Origin: Arthrobacter humicola
GTDB taxonomy: Bacteria; Actinomycetota; Actinomycetes; Actinomycetales; Micrococcaceae
Assembly (NCBI RefSeq): GCF_022803015.1
Contig: NZ_JAFKON010000006.1
Span: 1 to 64,000, forward strand
Length of the DNA: 64,000 nucleotides
Reading direction: 5' to 3'
Shown here one piece after another: positions 17,203 to 26,416 of the stretch (positions are counted from its first letter, which is position 1; each line of letters starts with the position of its first letter). Under the pieces are notes generated by a model that saw nothing but the letters and a program-made list of their open reading frames with translations, ran no database searches and was not told where the DNA came from. Made by a program: the position numbers and the translations under genes.

Positions 17203-17758
17203 CGGGCGGTCCCGGGGTGGGCGCCTCGGTGGTTGTGCCGAGGGGACATGCCCTCCGCACCACCCGACCAGTGGACATGCCCTCCCTTGCTGGCCAACCA
17301 CGCACATGCCCAGCCCCGCCCACGGCGACCACTGGACATGCCCTCCCCTGCTGGCCAACCACGCAGATGCCCAGCCCCACCCCCGGCCACCAATGGACAT
17401 TCCCTCTCCTTGCTGCAGGAGATGGACATTTCGGCTCCATGCTCATCGCCGCCACCCAGCGCGGGACATGTCCAGTGGTGAATCGACGGAGCAAGGGACA
17501 TGTCCAGTGGTAAATCGACGGAGCAAGGGACATGTTCAGTGGTAAACCAGCAGAACAAGGGACATGTCCAGTGGTAAACCAGCAGAACAAGGGACATGTC
17601 CAGTGGTAAACCAGCGGAACAAGGGACATGTCCAGTGGTGAATCGAAAGAGCACGGGACAATTTCCGCGGTGGCTGGGCGCGGTGCAGGATCAGAGTGCA
17701 GGACCACAGTGCCGAACCGTATCGCAAGGGCGAACGAAGCTGGACGTGGAGTCTGACT
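17203..17758. repeat. intergenic repeat region with GGACATG palindromes
   Basis: No credible gene. The left part holds two imperfect units of about 60 bp built on GGACATGCCCTCCC followed by TGCTGGCCAACCACGCA and ATGCCCAGCCCC (17271-17400). The right part is the 32-bp tandem array at 17463-17654. Long frames on both strands are repeat translations without homology to anything I know. Confidence 0.8.
17463..17654. repeat. six-copy 32-bp tandem array centred on GGACATGTCC
   Basis: Six contiguous units start at 17463, 17495, 17527, 17559, 17591 and 17623. Each begins GGGACATGTCCAGTGGT (third copy GTTC) and ends in a variable AAACCAGCAGAACAA-like half. A seventh decayed unit starts at 17655. The palindrome GGACATGTCC recurs every 32 bp. 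There are no spacers. Confidence 0.92.
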
Positions 17759-18568
17759 CTAGGCGGCCGCAGACAGACGGTTCAGGGCATCGCGGACCAT
17801 AGTGATGAAATCCTCGGGGTGGTCCCTCAGCAGCGGGTACGTCACAACAAGAGTCGGGATTCCCCGGCGCGTGGTGACGTTCCAACGCCGCCGGTCTTCC
17901 TCGAAGCTGGCCCTGTCCATGTGGAATCCCGCCCCGTCGGTCTCGATGCCGAGACGGCCGTCGACCATCAGGTCCAGGTGTCCCATTCCTGGAACGTTGA
18001 CCTGCGATTCAATATGGAAGCCGGCCCGCCGCAGCAGGAACCGGGCCAGGCACTCAATGAGTGACTGCGACTGCGGGACAATCGCCGACACGATCCGGCG
18101 TTCCCGGGTGTCGTTCCGGCCATCGAGCCGCTGACGCAACGCACCCAGCGGGAGTCCCTTCAGCACGACGGCGGATTCGGCGATGATCAGCCCGTAAGGT
18201 TCGGGTAGGCAGCGCAAGCATTGGATGACCGTGGCCAGGAGGGTCGGCGGCGCGGGCGCCCTGTGGCAGACGAAGCCCTGGTAGCTCCTGCTGTGGGTGA
18301 GGGCAACGTGCGGCTGGGCCGGGGCTTCAAGGACCCACAGCCCGCTGAATTGTGCCGCGGTGATGCACGCCGGTTCCGCCGGAAGCGAGCGTATGGCGAT
18401 CAGCTGCTCGTCTGCACCGGGCAACGCATAGACGCCGCGGGCCACCCGGGACACGGTTCCCGAGGCCATCGCGGACTTGAGCTGAAAATCGGAGACCCCC
18501 GCGGCGGCAATGTATTTGGCGCGGGCGACGCCGTCGTAATTCGAGAGCACCTCGATGATGTTGGCCAT
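17759..18568 (-). CDS. AbiEi-like/DUF559 protein: N-terminal winged helix plus C-terminal Vsr-like nuclease fold
   Basis: A 269-residue protein. Residues 1-60 resemble the AbiEi-type winged helix found in type IV antitoxins (ARAKYIAAAGVSDFQLKSA...GTVSRVARGVYAL). The C-terminal 100 residues look like a DUF559/Vsr-like PD-(D/E)xK fold: GHLDLMVDGRLGIETDG supplies an Asp and a Glu-x-Asp, followed by a conserved FEEDRRRWN and a PTLVV strand. Such proteins are frequent, variable accessory genes in actinobacteria; DNA cleavage or stress defence is a guess. It is flanked on both sides by GGrCATGyCC repeats. A toxin partner is not visible. Confidence 0.7.
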   Translation of the reverse strand: MANIIEVLSNYDGVARAKYIAAAGVSDFQLKSAMASGTVSRVARGVYALPGADEQLIAIRSLPAEPACITAAQFSGLWVLEAPAQPHVALTHSRSYQGFVCHRAPAPPTLLATVIQCLRCLPEPYGLIIAESAVVLKGLPLGALRQRLDGRNDTRERRIVSAIVPQSQSLIECLARFLLRRAGFHIESQVNVPGMGHLDLMVDGRLGIETDGAGFHMDRASFEEDRRRWNVTTRRGIPTLVVTYPLLRDHPEDFITMVRDALNRLSAAA

Positions 18569-18677
18569 TCACCCATGGTGGAGCCGCACTCTGCGCCCTG
18601 GAAGCCGGATCCTGCACTATGTGGAAAACTGCACCGGCCGGATGGGGGCGGTGGCGGACAGGTCCGACCCTGGGGGC

Positions 18678-18758
18678 GGGGCATGTCCCGCGCACCAACC
18701 CGGGGCCGGACATAATGCCATTGCGCCCACTCGAGCTATCAAAAAATGGGCATGTCCC
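18678..18758. repeat. GGGCATGTCCC palindromes upstream of the DUF559 gene
   Basis: Two near-palindromic copies at 18679-18689 and 18748-18758, related to the array on the other side of the DUF559 gene. Confidence 0.6.
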
Positions 18759-18797
18759 GTGGGGAGCCGGGCAGGGCGGTCCGGTCCTGGCCCGTCG

Positions 18798-19184
18798 TCA
18801 CCGGTCCTGGCCGCTCGGCCTCCTGTAGCGCCGGCACCAGGCGAGCATGGCCACGGTGATGCCTGCGATGCCGAAGACCCAGATATTGCCCGCGGCGTCG
18901 CCGATGACCAGGCGCTTGCCCGCTTCCAGGGTGGACCACCAGCCAATCAGCGCGTAGCAGAGGACTCCGCAAGCCGCCGTCGGGGTGACAGAACGGAATG
19001 CCGCTCCCAGCCACAGCTGGACCGAGCCCAGCAGCACGAGCGCAGCGACGGAGCCCCACGGGACGTCCACTCCGCCCAGGACCAGATCGTGGCGGTGCAG
19101 GGCGGTGCCGGCCAGGGCAACAAAAAGAGCTGCCGGCACGGCGGCGGCAATGCCGCCTGCCGTACCGGCAGCTCTCTTAATCAC
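18798..19184 (-). CDS. small four-helix membrane protein (DUF6113-like)
   Basis: A 128-residue hydrophobic protein with about four transmembrane helices (residues 8-30, 40-62, 68-88 and 98-118) and a basic C-terminal tail. No catalytic motif is seen. It directly follows typA in the same direction (27 bases), an order I associate with Arthrobacter relatives, so it may be co-transcribed. The DUF6113 label is tentative. Confidence 0.7.
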   Translation of the reverse strand: MIKRAAGTAGGIAAAVPAALFVALAGTALHRHDLVLGGVDVPWGSVAALVLLGSVQLWLGAAFRSVTPTAACGVLCYALIGWWSTLEAGKRLVIGDAAGNIWVFGIAGITVAMLAWCRRYRRPSGQDR

Positions 19185-19211
19185 GTTGTGGCTGAAGCCC
19201 GGAGACCGGGA

Positions 19212-21140
19212 TCAGACCTTGGCGCGGGCGCGGTTGGCCTTGGCACGCTCGTTGGTGTCCAGGATGACCTTGCGGATGCGGATTGAATCCGGGGTAACCT
19301 CAACGCACTCGTCTTCGCGGGCAAATTCGAGGGACTCTTCGAGGGTCAGGTCGCGCGGGGGCGTCAGGTTCTCGAAGGTGTCCGAGGAAGCTGCACGCAT
19401 GTTGGTGAGCTTCTTTTCCTTCGTGATGTTCACGTCCATGTCGTCGGCGCGGGAGTTCTCGCCCACGATCATGCCCTCGTACACCTCGGAGGTGGGCTTG
19501 ACGAAGAAGGATCCGCGTTCCTGCAGGTTGATCATGGCGAACGGGGTCACAACACCGGCGCGGTCGGCGATCATCGAACCGTTGGTGCGGTATTCGATGG
19601 GGCCGGCCCACGGCTCGTAGCCTTCAGATATGGAGGCGGCGATGCCGGCGCCGCGGGTGTCCGTGAGGAACTTGGTGCGGAACCCGATCAGGCCGCGGGC
19701 CGGAACGATGAACTCCATGCGGCACCAGCCGGTGCCGTGGTTGGCCATGTTGGTCATGCGGCCCTTGCGGGCGGCCATCAGCTGGGTGACGGCGCCGAGG
19801 TACTCTTCGGGCACGTCGATGGTCATGTGTTCCATCGGCTCGTGGACCTTGCCGTCGACGGTCTTGGTAACCACCTGCGGCTTGCCGACGGTCAGCTCAA
19901 AGCCTTCGCGACGCATCTGCTCGACCAGGATGGCCAGTGCAAGCTCGCCACGGCCCTGGACTTCCCAGGCGTCGGGACGCTCGGTGGGGAGAACCTTGAT
20001 GGAGACGTTACCGATCAGTTCCTTGTCGAGGCGGTCCTTGACCTGGCGGGCCGTGACCTTGGCGCCCTTGACCTTGCCGGCCAGCGGCGAGGTGTTGATA
20101 CCGATGGTCATGGAGATGGCCGGGTCGTCAACAGTGATCAGCGGCAGCGGCTGCGGGTTCTCGGCGTCGGTCAGGGTCTCACCGATGGTGATCTCCTCGA
20201 TGCCGGCGACGGCGACGATCTCGCCCGGGCCAGCGGACTCAGCGGGGACGCGGTCCAGGGCCTTGGTCGCGAGAAGTTCGGTGATCTTGACGTTCTTGAG
20301 CTCGCCATTGGCGCGTGCCCAGGCCACGGTCTGGCCCTTGCGCAGGGTGCCGTTGTAGATGCGCAGCAGCGCCAGGCGGCCCAGGAACGGTGAGGCGTCC
20401 AGGTTGGTGACGTGTGCCTGCAGGACACCGTTCGGGTTGTAGGTCGGGGCCGGGATGTGCTCGATGATGGCCCGGAAGAGCGGCTCGAGGTCTTCGTTTT
20501 CCGGGGCGCTGCCGTCGGCGGGCTGCTCGAGGGAGGCGCGGCCGACCTTAGCGGCGGCGTAAACAACCGGCACGTTCAGGATCTTGTCCAGGTCGAGGTC
20601 CGGGACTTCGTCGGCGAGGTCGGAGGCCAGGCCCAGGAGCAGGTCCATGGATTCGTGGACAACTTCTTCGATCCGCGCGTCGGGGCGGTCGGTCTTGTTG
20701 ACCAGGAGGATCACGGGCAGGTGCGCGGCGAGGGCCTTGCGCAGCACGAAGCGGGTCTGGGGCAGCGGGCCCTCAGAGGCATCGACGAGGAGGACGACGC
20801 CGTCGACCATGGACAGGCCGCGCTCGACCTCGCCACCGAAGTCGGCGTGGCCGGGGGTGTCGATGACGTTGATGGTGATGGTTTCGCCGTTGGAGGACGG
20901 TCCGTTGTAGGCCACCGTGGTGTTCTTGGCCAGGATGGTGATGCCCTTTTCGCGCTCCAGGTCACCGGAGTCCATGACGCGGTCTTCGAGGTGGTTGTGC
21001 TCGGCAAAGGAGTTGGTCTGCTTGAGCATGGCGTCGACCAGCGTGGTCTTGCCGTGGTCAACGTGGGCCACGATCGCGACGTTGCGCAGGTCACTGCGCG
21101 ATGCAGTGGCTACCGCGGTGTTGGTGGTGGTTTCAGACAT
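19212..21140 (-). CDS. typA: translational GTPase TypA/BipA
   Basis: Ribosome-associated GTPase of 642 residues, of the EF-G-like family, involved in ribosome assembly and stress adaptation. G-motifs: G1 AHVDHGKTT near residue 25, G2 EREKGITI, G3 DTPGHADFGGEVER, G4 NKTDRP. Domains II, III and V follow, with the TypA-specific C-terminal region (YEGMIVGENSRADDMDVN). No clear Shine-Dalgarno is visible before the ATG. A possible -10 (TAGAAT, minus strand 21243-21248) lies about 100 bases upstream in the divergent 282-base gap shared with the SGNH lipoprotein gene. Confidence 0.96.
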   Translation of the reverse strand: MSETTTNTAVATASRSDLRNVAIVAHVDHGKTTLVDAMLKQTNSFAEHNHLEDRVMDSGDLEREKGITILAKNTTVAYNGPSSNGETITINVIDTPGHADFGGEVERGLSMVDGVVLLVDASEGPLPQTRFVLRKALAAHLPVILLVNKTDRPDARIEEVVHESMDLLLGLASDLADEVPDLDLDKILNVPVVYAAAKVGRASLEQPADGSAPENEDLEPLFRAIIEHIPAPTYNPNGVLQAHVTNLDASPFLGRLALLRIYNGTLRKGQTVAWARANGELKNVKITELLATKALDRVPAESAGPGEIVAVAGIEEITIGETLTDAENPQPLPLITVDDPAISMTIGINTSPLAGKVKGAKVTARQVKDRLDKELIGNVSIKVLPTERPDAWEVQGRGELALAILVEQMRREGFELTVGKPQVVTKTVDGKVHEPMEHMTIDVPEEYLGAVTQLMAARKGRMTNMANHGTGWCRMEFIVPARGLIGFRTKFLTDTRGAGIAASISEGYEPWAGPIEYRTNGSMIADRAGVVTPFAMINLQERGSFFVKPTSEVYEGMIVGENSRADDMDVNITKEKKLTNMRAASSDTFENLTPPRDLTLEESLEFAREDECVEVTPDSIRIRKVILDTNERAKANRARAKV

Positions 21141-21422
21141 GCGTTATTGCTCGATTCAGTGGTGAAGTCAGCTGTGGTATCGCGACATTTCCAACCGGAA
21201 CGCACGACAGATAAGTCCCTTTGGCACAGGGCACCTACTACCATTCTAAACGCTAGGTCATTTATTGGCCTAAAATGCGGATCGGCGACCAGCGTCCGCG
21301 CTGTCGCCAGAGCAGGACGGGCGCACGGAAGTGGTCTATTACGTGTGAGTAAAGTCACTGGATTTTCCAGCGCCCATGCACCATCATTGCTCTGATAGCA
21401 GCAAGCAAGCCCGGAGACATTC

Positions 21423-22370
21423 ATGCGAAACGCCTCGGCCCTGTCCCGCTTCGTCGCAATGATGATCGCCACCGGCGTCGTTCTTGGCGGCTGCGGACAG
21501 ACCTCTTATTCACCTGCCCCCGACGCGGGCTCTTCCGACGCGGGCTCTTCCGACGCGGGCTCTTCCGACGCGGGATCATCAGAGGCGGGAGCTGTGGGCA
21601 CGCCGCTGAGCGGCGGCGGGGCCGGAGCGGCCGTCGGCGCGGGAGTGCCGGTCGCGGCCGGGTCCGCGGCGAAGACGCGCATCGGGTCCACCATCGACCC
21701 CGCCGCTCTGCCGAGCGGCTCGACCTACCGCAATCCTGCCAACGGCCGCAACGAGATCATCGTCAAGGACACCAGCAATGTCGCCGTGCTGATTGGCGAC
21801 TCGCAATCGGAACCTTCCTACGGCTGGCCCAGGCAAGGTCTGGCCGCTGCTGGGTACAAAGTCTTCTTCTGTGGCCGGGGCGGCACCGGTTTCGTGGCGT
21901 CCAACGGCAGGACCGGCAACTACATCGACGCGCTTCAGCGCGGCGACTGGAAACTCCCGTACGGCACTCCTCCCCTCGTGGTGATCGAAGGCGGCGGGAA
22001 CGATGCCGCACGCGGCGCCTCCGACGCGCAGATCGTCTCCAACGCGGAACGGCTGATCGCCAGCATCCAGCAGCGTTACCCCGCGGCCCGGATACTCATG
22101 GTCGGCACACTCGGGCGCGGCGCCCACTACGGCGGAGGACGCCGGAGCGAGGTGGACGCGCTTCTGGGGCGGGTGGCGGACCAGCACGGGCTGCCGTTCG
22201 TCAGCGCAGGCGACTGGCTCACCCGGTACAACCTGACGGGCTCGATGGCGGACCGGGTCCACCTGAACCGGCAGGGCCACGCGGCCCTGGGCGCCGTTTT
22301 CGGCCAGCGGCTGCAGTCACTGGGGTTTGACTACGCTGACCCCGCCATGCTCGCCGGTTTGTCCCACTAA
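21423..22370 (+). CDS. SGNH-hydrolase-like lipoprotein
   Basis: A 315-residue secreted lipoprotein. The signal peptide ends in the lipobox VLGGC (Cys24). A repeated DAGSS linker (residues 34-53, encoded by 15-bp repeats 21522-21581) and an Ala/Gly-rich stretch tether the domain. The catalytic domain from about 118 carries the SGNH blocks: GDSQS with candidate nucleophile Ser127, GRGGTG around 151, GGGND with Asn193, and DRVH with Asp277/His280. Such enzymes deacylate or deacetylate envelope or extracellular esters. The substrate is unknown. Confidence 0.82.
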   Translation: MRNASALSRFVAMMIATGVVLGGCGQTSYSPAPDAGSSDAGSSDAGSSDAGSSEAGAVGTPLSGGGAGAAVGAGVPVAAGSAAKTRIGSTIDPAALPSGSTYRNPANGRNEIIVKDTSNVAVLIGDSQSEPSYGWPRQGLAAAGYKVFFCGRGGTGFVASNGRTGNYIDALQRGDWKLPYGTPPLVVIEGGGNDAARGASDAQIVSNAERLIASIQQRYPAARILMVGTLGRGAHYGGGRRSEVDALLGRVADQHGLPFVSAGDWLTRYNLTGSMADRVHLNRQGHAALGAVFGQRLQSLGFDYADPAMLAGLSH

Positions 22371-22408
22371 CGCAGGTTTGTCCCACCGGCGCACGTCCCA
22401 CCGGTGCA
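22356..22408. repeat. 19-bp tandem repeats at the SGNH gene 3' end
   Basis: GGTTTGTCCCACTAACGCA, GGTTTGTCCCACCGGCGCA and a shorter CGTCCCACCGGTGCA are contiguous; the first contains the SGNH stop codon. Confidence 0.75.
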
Positions 22409-22443
22409 GGCACCGCCAGCGCAGGACGGCCACAGCACAACAA

Positions 22444-22483
22444 AGGAGCCGGTGTCCGCCTCGAGGGGAGGACACCGGCTCCT
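22444..22483. terminator. bidirectional terminator hairpin
   Basis: 14-bp perfect stem AGGAGCCGGTGTCC with a 12-base loop, between the convergent SGNH gene and the first peptide ABC operon. Confidence 0.85.
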
Positions 22484-22545
22484 GTACTGCCAGCTGCCAA
22501 GCGCTGCTGGCGGCGGGCTTATTCAAGCCCTCAGGAAGCGGCCGC

Positions 22546-24267
22546 TCAGGCCACGTCCATTTCCGGCGGCAGCATGAGGCCGGCGCCGGGGATGGCGTTG
22601 AGCAGCGCCCGGGTGTAGTCCTGCTGCGGCGACTCGAAGACGTCGTCCGTCGAGCCCGTTTCCACCAGCTTGCCCTTCTCCATGACGCACACGCGGTCAG
22701 CGATCTGCCGGACCACCGCGAGGTCGTGGGTGATGAACAGGTAGGTCAGGCCGAGCCGGGTCTGCAGTTCGGCGAGCAAGTTCAGCACCTGCGCCTGTAC
22801 CAGCACATCCAGTGCCGAGACGGCCTCGTCGCAGATGATCACTTCGGGGTCCAGCGCCAGGGCGCGGGCGATCGCGACCCGCTGGCGCTGGCCGCCGGAG
22901 AGCTCGTTGGGGTACCGCTGCATGGTGGACTGCGGCAGCGCCACCTGGTCCAGCAGCTCCCGGACCTTCTTCTCGCGGCTGGCCTTGTCCCCGATCTTGT
23001 GGGTCCGCAGCGGTTCCTCGATGGTCCGGAAGATGTTGTACATCGGGTCCAGGGAACCGTACGGGTCCTGGAAGATCGGCTGTACCCGGCGCCTGAAGGC
23101 GAAGAGCTCCTTGCTGTTCAGCGTGGAGGTGTCCACGCCGTCGAAGATGATCTTGCCGGAGGTCGGCGTCAGGAGGTTCAGGACCATCTGCGCCACCGTG
23201 GACTTGCCGGAACCCGACTCCCCCACGATCGCCGTCGTGGTTCCCCGCTTGACGTTGAAGGAGATGTCGTCGACGGCGGTGAAGTCCGTGGACTTGCCCA
23301 GGCCAGAACGCAGCTTGAAGACCTTCCTGAGGTTCTGGATCTGCAGGACGTCGTCGGACTTGGCCGGCTCAACCACGCCGGTCTCGCTCGGGGCGAGCAT
23401 GTCGTCGGTTTCCACGCCGAGTTCCTTGGCCGCCTGGATGCGCCGGGACGCCAGCGACGGCGCCGAGGCAACCAGCCGCTGGGTGTACGGATGCTGCGGG
23501 TTCTGCAGCAGCTCCAGTGAGGGCCCGGACTCGACAACCTGGCCGCGGTACATGACCACCACCTGGTCGGCACGCTCGGCGGCGAGGCCGAGGTCGTGCG
23601 TGATCAGCAGCACCGCGGTGCCCAGCTCCGTGGTCATCTTGTCCAGGTGATCGAGGATCTGGCGCTGCACGGTCACGTCGAGCGCCGAGGTCGGCTCGTC
23701 CGCGATGAGCAGGCGCGGCTGGCAGGCGAGCCCGATCGCGATCAGCGCGCGCTGGCGCATGCCGCCGGAGAACTCGTGGGGGTACTGCTTGGCGCGGCTG
23801 CCGGCGTCGGGCAGCCCTGCCTGGGACAGGACCTTGGCGACGTCGTCGGGGCCGCTCGGGAGTCCGTTGGCCTTCAGCGTCTCGCGGACCTGGTCGCCGA
23901 TCTTCCACACCGGGTTGAGGTTGGACATCGGGTCCTGCGGGACCATTCCGATGCTGTTGCCGCGCAGTTCGATCATCCGCTTTTCGCTGGCGTTGGAGAT
24001 GTCCTCGCCATCGAACAGGATCTGGCCTGCCGCGACCCGCCCGTTGCCCGGGAGCAGGCCGATAGCAGCCAGCGCGGTGGTGGACTTGCCGGAGCCCGAC
24101 TCGCCCACAATCGCGACGGTTTCGCCCGGCATGACGGTGAGATGGGCGTTGCGGACGGCGTTGACCTCGCCGTTGCTGGTGGTGAACCCGATGGCCAGGT
24201 CCTTGATTTCAAGCAGCGGGCGCTCAGTGGCGTACTCAGCTTCCTGGAAGTCAACAGAGGCGCTCAT
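22546..24267 (-). CDS. fused double ATPase of peptide ABC transporter 1 (DppD-DppF)
   Basis: A 573-residue protein with two complete ABC domains, energising a peptide/nickel-type importer. Each half has Walker A GESGSGKST, a signature (FSGGMRQRAL in the first, LSGGQRQRV in the second) and Walker B ([24 protein letters not shown]). A linker of about 50 residues separates them. The second Walker B ends in DEAVS instead of DEPTS, common in this fused family. ATG 24267 is preferred over ATG 24282 because an AAAGGGG Shine-Dalgarno sits directly before it. It is the last gene of the operon. Confidence 0.9.
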   Translation of the reverse strand: MSASVDFQEAEYATERPLLEIKDLAIGFTTSNGEVNAVRNAHLTVMPGETVAIVGESGSGKSTTALAAIGLLPGNGRVAAGQILFDGEDISNASEKRMIELRGNSIGMVPQDPMSNLNPVWKIGDQVRETLKANGLPSGPDDVAKVLSQAGLPDAGSRAKQYPHEFSGGMRQRALIAIGLACQPRLLIADEPTSALDVTVQRQILDHLDKMTTELGTAVLLITHDLGLAAERADQVVVMYRGQVVESGPSLELLQNPQHPYTQRLVASAPSLASRRIQAAKELGVETDDMLAPSETGVVEPAKSDDVLQIQNLRKVFKLRSGLGKSTDFTAVDDISFNVKRGTTTAIVGESGSGKSTVAQMVLNLLTPTSGKIIFDGVDTSTLNSKELFAFRRRVQPIFQDPYGSLDPMYNIFRTIEEPLRTHKIGDKASREKKVRELLDQVALPQSTMQRYPNELSGGQRQRVAIARALALDPEVIICDEAVSALDVLVQAQVLNLLAELQTRLGLTYLFITHDLAVVRQIADRVCVMEKGKLVETGSTDDVFESPQQDYTRALLNAIPGAGLMLPPEMDVA

Positions 24268-24278
24268 GGTGTCCCCTT

Positions 24279-25274
24279 TCATCGCTTGCGGGCTTTGGGA
24301 TCGAGGGCATCACGCAGGGCGTCGCCCAGCATGATGAAGCTCAGGACGGTGATGGACAGCGCGATGGCCGGGTAGAGCAGCGGCATCGGGTTGGAGCGGA
24401 GCGAGGCCTGAGCCGCCTGGATGTCGTTGCCCCAGGACATGACGCTGGGCGGCAGCCCGATGCCCAGGAAGGACAGCGTCGATTCGGCCACGATGAACGT
24501 GCCCAGGGAGATGGTGGCCACGACGATGATCGGGGCCAGCGAGTTCGGCATCACGTGACGCATGAGGGCGCCGAACTTCGAGACGCCCAGCGACCGGGCG
24601 GCCGTGACGAAGTCGGCGTTCCGGACCTCGATGACGGCGCCGCGGGTAATGCGGGCAATCTGCGGCCAGCCGAAGATGACCAGGATGAGCACGAGGGTCC
24701 ACACGGTCTTGTTCGTACGGAACATCGGCAGCTGCATCATCACGATCGCGCCCAGGATCAGGGGCAGGGCGAAGAAGATGTCATTGATGCGGGCCAGGAC
24801 CGAGTCGATCCAGCCGCCGTAATAGCCGGCGACGGCACCCAGGATGCCGCCGATCAGCAGCACTCCGATGGTGGTGAAGAGGCCCACCGTCACCGAGGAC
24901 CGCGTACCGAAGATGACACGGGCGTAGACGTCGCAGCCCTGCTGGGTGAAGCCCAGCGGGTGGCCCGCGGCGGGGCCCGCGTCGGAGTTGGCCAACTGGC
25001 AGGCCTCCGACGTGGGGTCGATCTGCGAGAACATTCCCGGGAAGACGGAGACCGCGACGACCACCAGGATCAGGAACGCGGAGATGAGGAAGAGCGGCTG
25101 CTTGCGCAGGTTCTTCCAGGCCTCGCCCCACAGGCTCAGCGGTGCGGCTTCGTCCTTGACCCGGTCCGTTACCTGGAGCGGGGTCTCGGAGACATCGGCC
25201 ACGAAGTGCTCGGTCCGGCGGGCCGGGCGGCGGGAATCGGCGTGCCGTGCGGTGGTGGTGTAATCAGGAGTCAT
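24279..25274 (-). CDS. peptide ABC transporter 1 permease, DppC type
   Basis: Membrane permease of 331 residues from the ATG at 25274, which has GAGGATCC upstream and overlaps the end of the DppB-type gene by 11 bases. A 60-residue cytoplasmic N-tail precedes helix 1 (PLFLISAFLILVVVAVSVFP). About six helices follow, with the DppC EAA loop (RNADFVTAARSLGVSKFGALMRHVMPN). It pairs with the DppB-type subunit. Confidence 0.88.
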   Translation of the reverse strand: MTPDYTTTARHADSRRPARRTEHFVADVSETPLQVTDRVKDEAAPLSLWGEAWKNLRKQPLFLISAFLILVVVAVSVFPGMFSQIDPTSEACQLANSDAGPAAGHPLGFTQQGCDVYARVIFGTRSSVTVGLFTTIGVLLIGGILGAVAGYYGGWIDSVLARINDIFFALPLILGAIVMMQLPMFRTNKTVWTLVLILVIFGWPQIARITRGAVIEVRNADFVTAARSLGVSKFGALMRHVMPNSLAPIIVVATISLGTFIVAESTLSFLGIGLPPSVMSWGNDIQAAQASLRSNPMPLLYPAIALSITVLSFIMLGDALRDALDPKARKR

Positions 25275-26193
25275 AACGGATCCTCGGGTCAAGCCAGCCG
25301 TAAAGCAGGTCAACGAGCAGGTTGGACAGGCAGTAGATCAGCACCAGGACGGTGACGATCGAGACCACCGTGGGCCCTTCCCCGGACAGCACGGCCCGGT
25401 AGAGCCGGTTGCCTACGCCCGGGACGTTGAAGATGCCCTCAGTGACGATTGCGCCGCCCATCAAGGCACCGAGGTCGGCGCCCAGGAACGTAATGACGGG
25501 AATCAGGGAGTTGCGCAGGATGTGCACGCGGACCACCTGGAACCGGGAGAGGCCCTTGGCGGTGGCGGTGCGGACGTAGTCGGCGTTCATGTTTTCGATG
25601 ACGGACGTGCGGGTCAGGCGCAGGACATAGGCGAACGATCCCAGTCCCAGCACGATCGCCGGCAGGATGAGGTCCGGGATGGTCGCCGCGGAGCTGACGG
25701 TCGGCTTGGCCCAGCCGAGCTGGACTCCGATGGTGAACTGCAGCAGGAAGCCCAGGACGAAGATCGGGATGCCGATCACGACCAGGGACGCGACCAGGAC
25801 CGTGGCGTCAAAGAGCTTGCCCTTGCGCAGGCCGGCGATGAGGCCGAAGACGATGCCGAAAAAGGCCTCGAAGATCAGCGCCATGATGGCCAGCCGCGCC
25901 GTGACGGGGAAGACCTCGCCGAGCACAGCGGCGATGGGGCGTCCGGAGAAGTCCTGGCCGAGGTCGAACGTGAAGATGCTCTTGAGGTAAAGCAGGTATT
26001 GCATCCAGAACGGCTGGTCCAGGTGGTACTGCATGCGCAGCTTGGCTGCGACCGCCTCGTTCACCGGCTTGTCGCCGAACAGGGCCACGATGGGGTCACC
26101 GGGCAGGCTGAAGACCAGGAAATAGACCAGCAGTGTTGCGCCCAGGAAGACGGGAATCAGTTGCAGGAAACGCTTGAGGATGTATGTCGACAT
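25264..26193 (-). CDS. peptide ABC transporter 1 permease, DppB type
   Basis: Canonical 309-residue DppB-type permease. It begins with MSTYILKRFLQLIPVFLGAT, contains the SLPGDP motif typical of OppB/DppB, and ends with the EAA loop (MNADYVRTATAKGLSRFQVV). ATG 26193 is preferred over the longer frame because it fits the family N-terminus and has GAGGGTG upstream. Comparing this normal-sized protein with its paralogue at 32067-33608 reveals an insertion in the latter. Confidence 0.9.
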   Translation of the reverse strand: MSTYILKRFLQLIPVFLGATLLVYFLVFSLPGDPIVALFGDKPVNEAVAAKLRMQYHLDQPFWMQYLLYLKSIFTFDLGQDFSGRPIAAVLGEVFPVTARLAIMALIFEAFFGIVFGLIAGLRKGKLFDATVLVASLVVIGIPIFVLGFLLQFTIGVQLGWAKPTVSSAATIPDLILPAIVLGLGSFAYVLRLTRTSVIENMNADYVRTATAKGLSRFQVVRVHILRNSLIPVITFLGADLGALMGGAIVTEGIFNVPGVGNRLYRAVLSGEGPTVVSIVTVLVLIYCLSNLLVDLLYGWLDPRIRYDS

Positions 26194-26368
26194 CAGCGAG
26201 TCACACCCTCGTTGGCAGGCATCCTGTCCAGGGATGCGGCGGAGTTGTTCATCAAAGAACCTTTTCACTATGGATGCAGGCCGGCGCCGGTTTGCTCACG
26301 GCGGCAGGGCTGCGAAAAGTTCGCCCGAAAGAGCCGGACATCAAGAAAATAAATGGGGGGGAAACACG

Positions 26369-26409
26369 ACGACGGCGGAGGCCCCAGTATGGGCGGCCCC
26401 CGCCGTCGT
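26369..26409 (-). terminator. hairpin after the peptide-binding lipoprotein gene
   Basis: ACGACGGCGG pairs with CCGCCGTCGT around a GGCC-containing loop, just past the lipoprotein stop. It may attenuate transcription so the lipoprotein is made in excess over the transporter. Confidence 0.7.
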
Positions 26410-26416
26410 TTTGTTG

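Noticed and set aside
17463..17654. CRISPR array
   Set aside because: The 32-bp units are contiguous with no unique spacers, and no cas genes are in the window.
16941..17707. Minus-strand genes across the 32-bp array
   Set aside because: Their translations are just repeated WTCPLF/GHVPCS-like strings from the DNA repeat, without start signals or homology.
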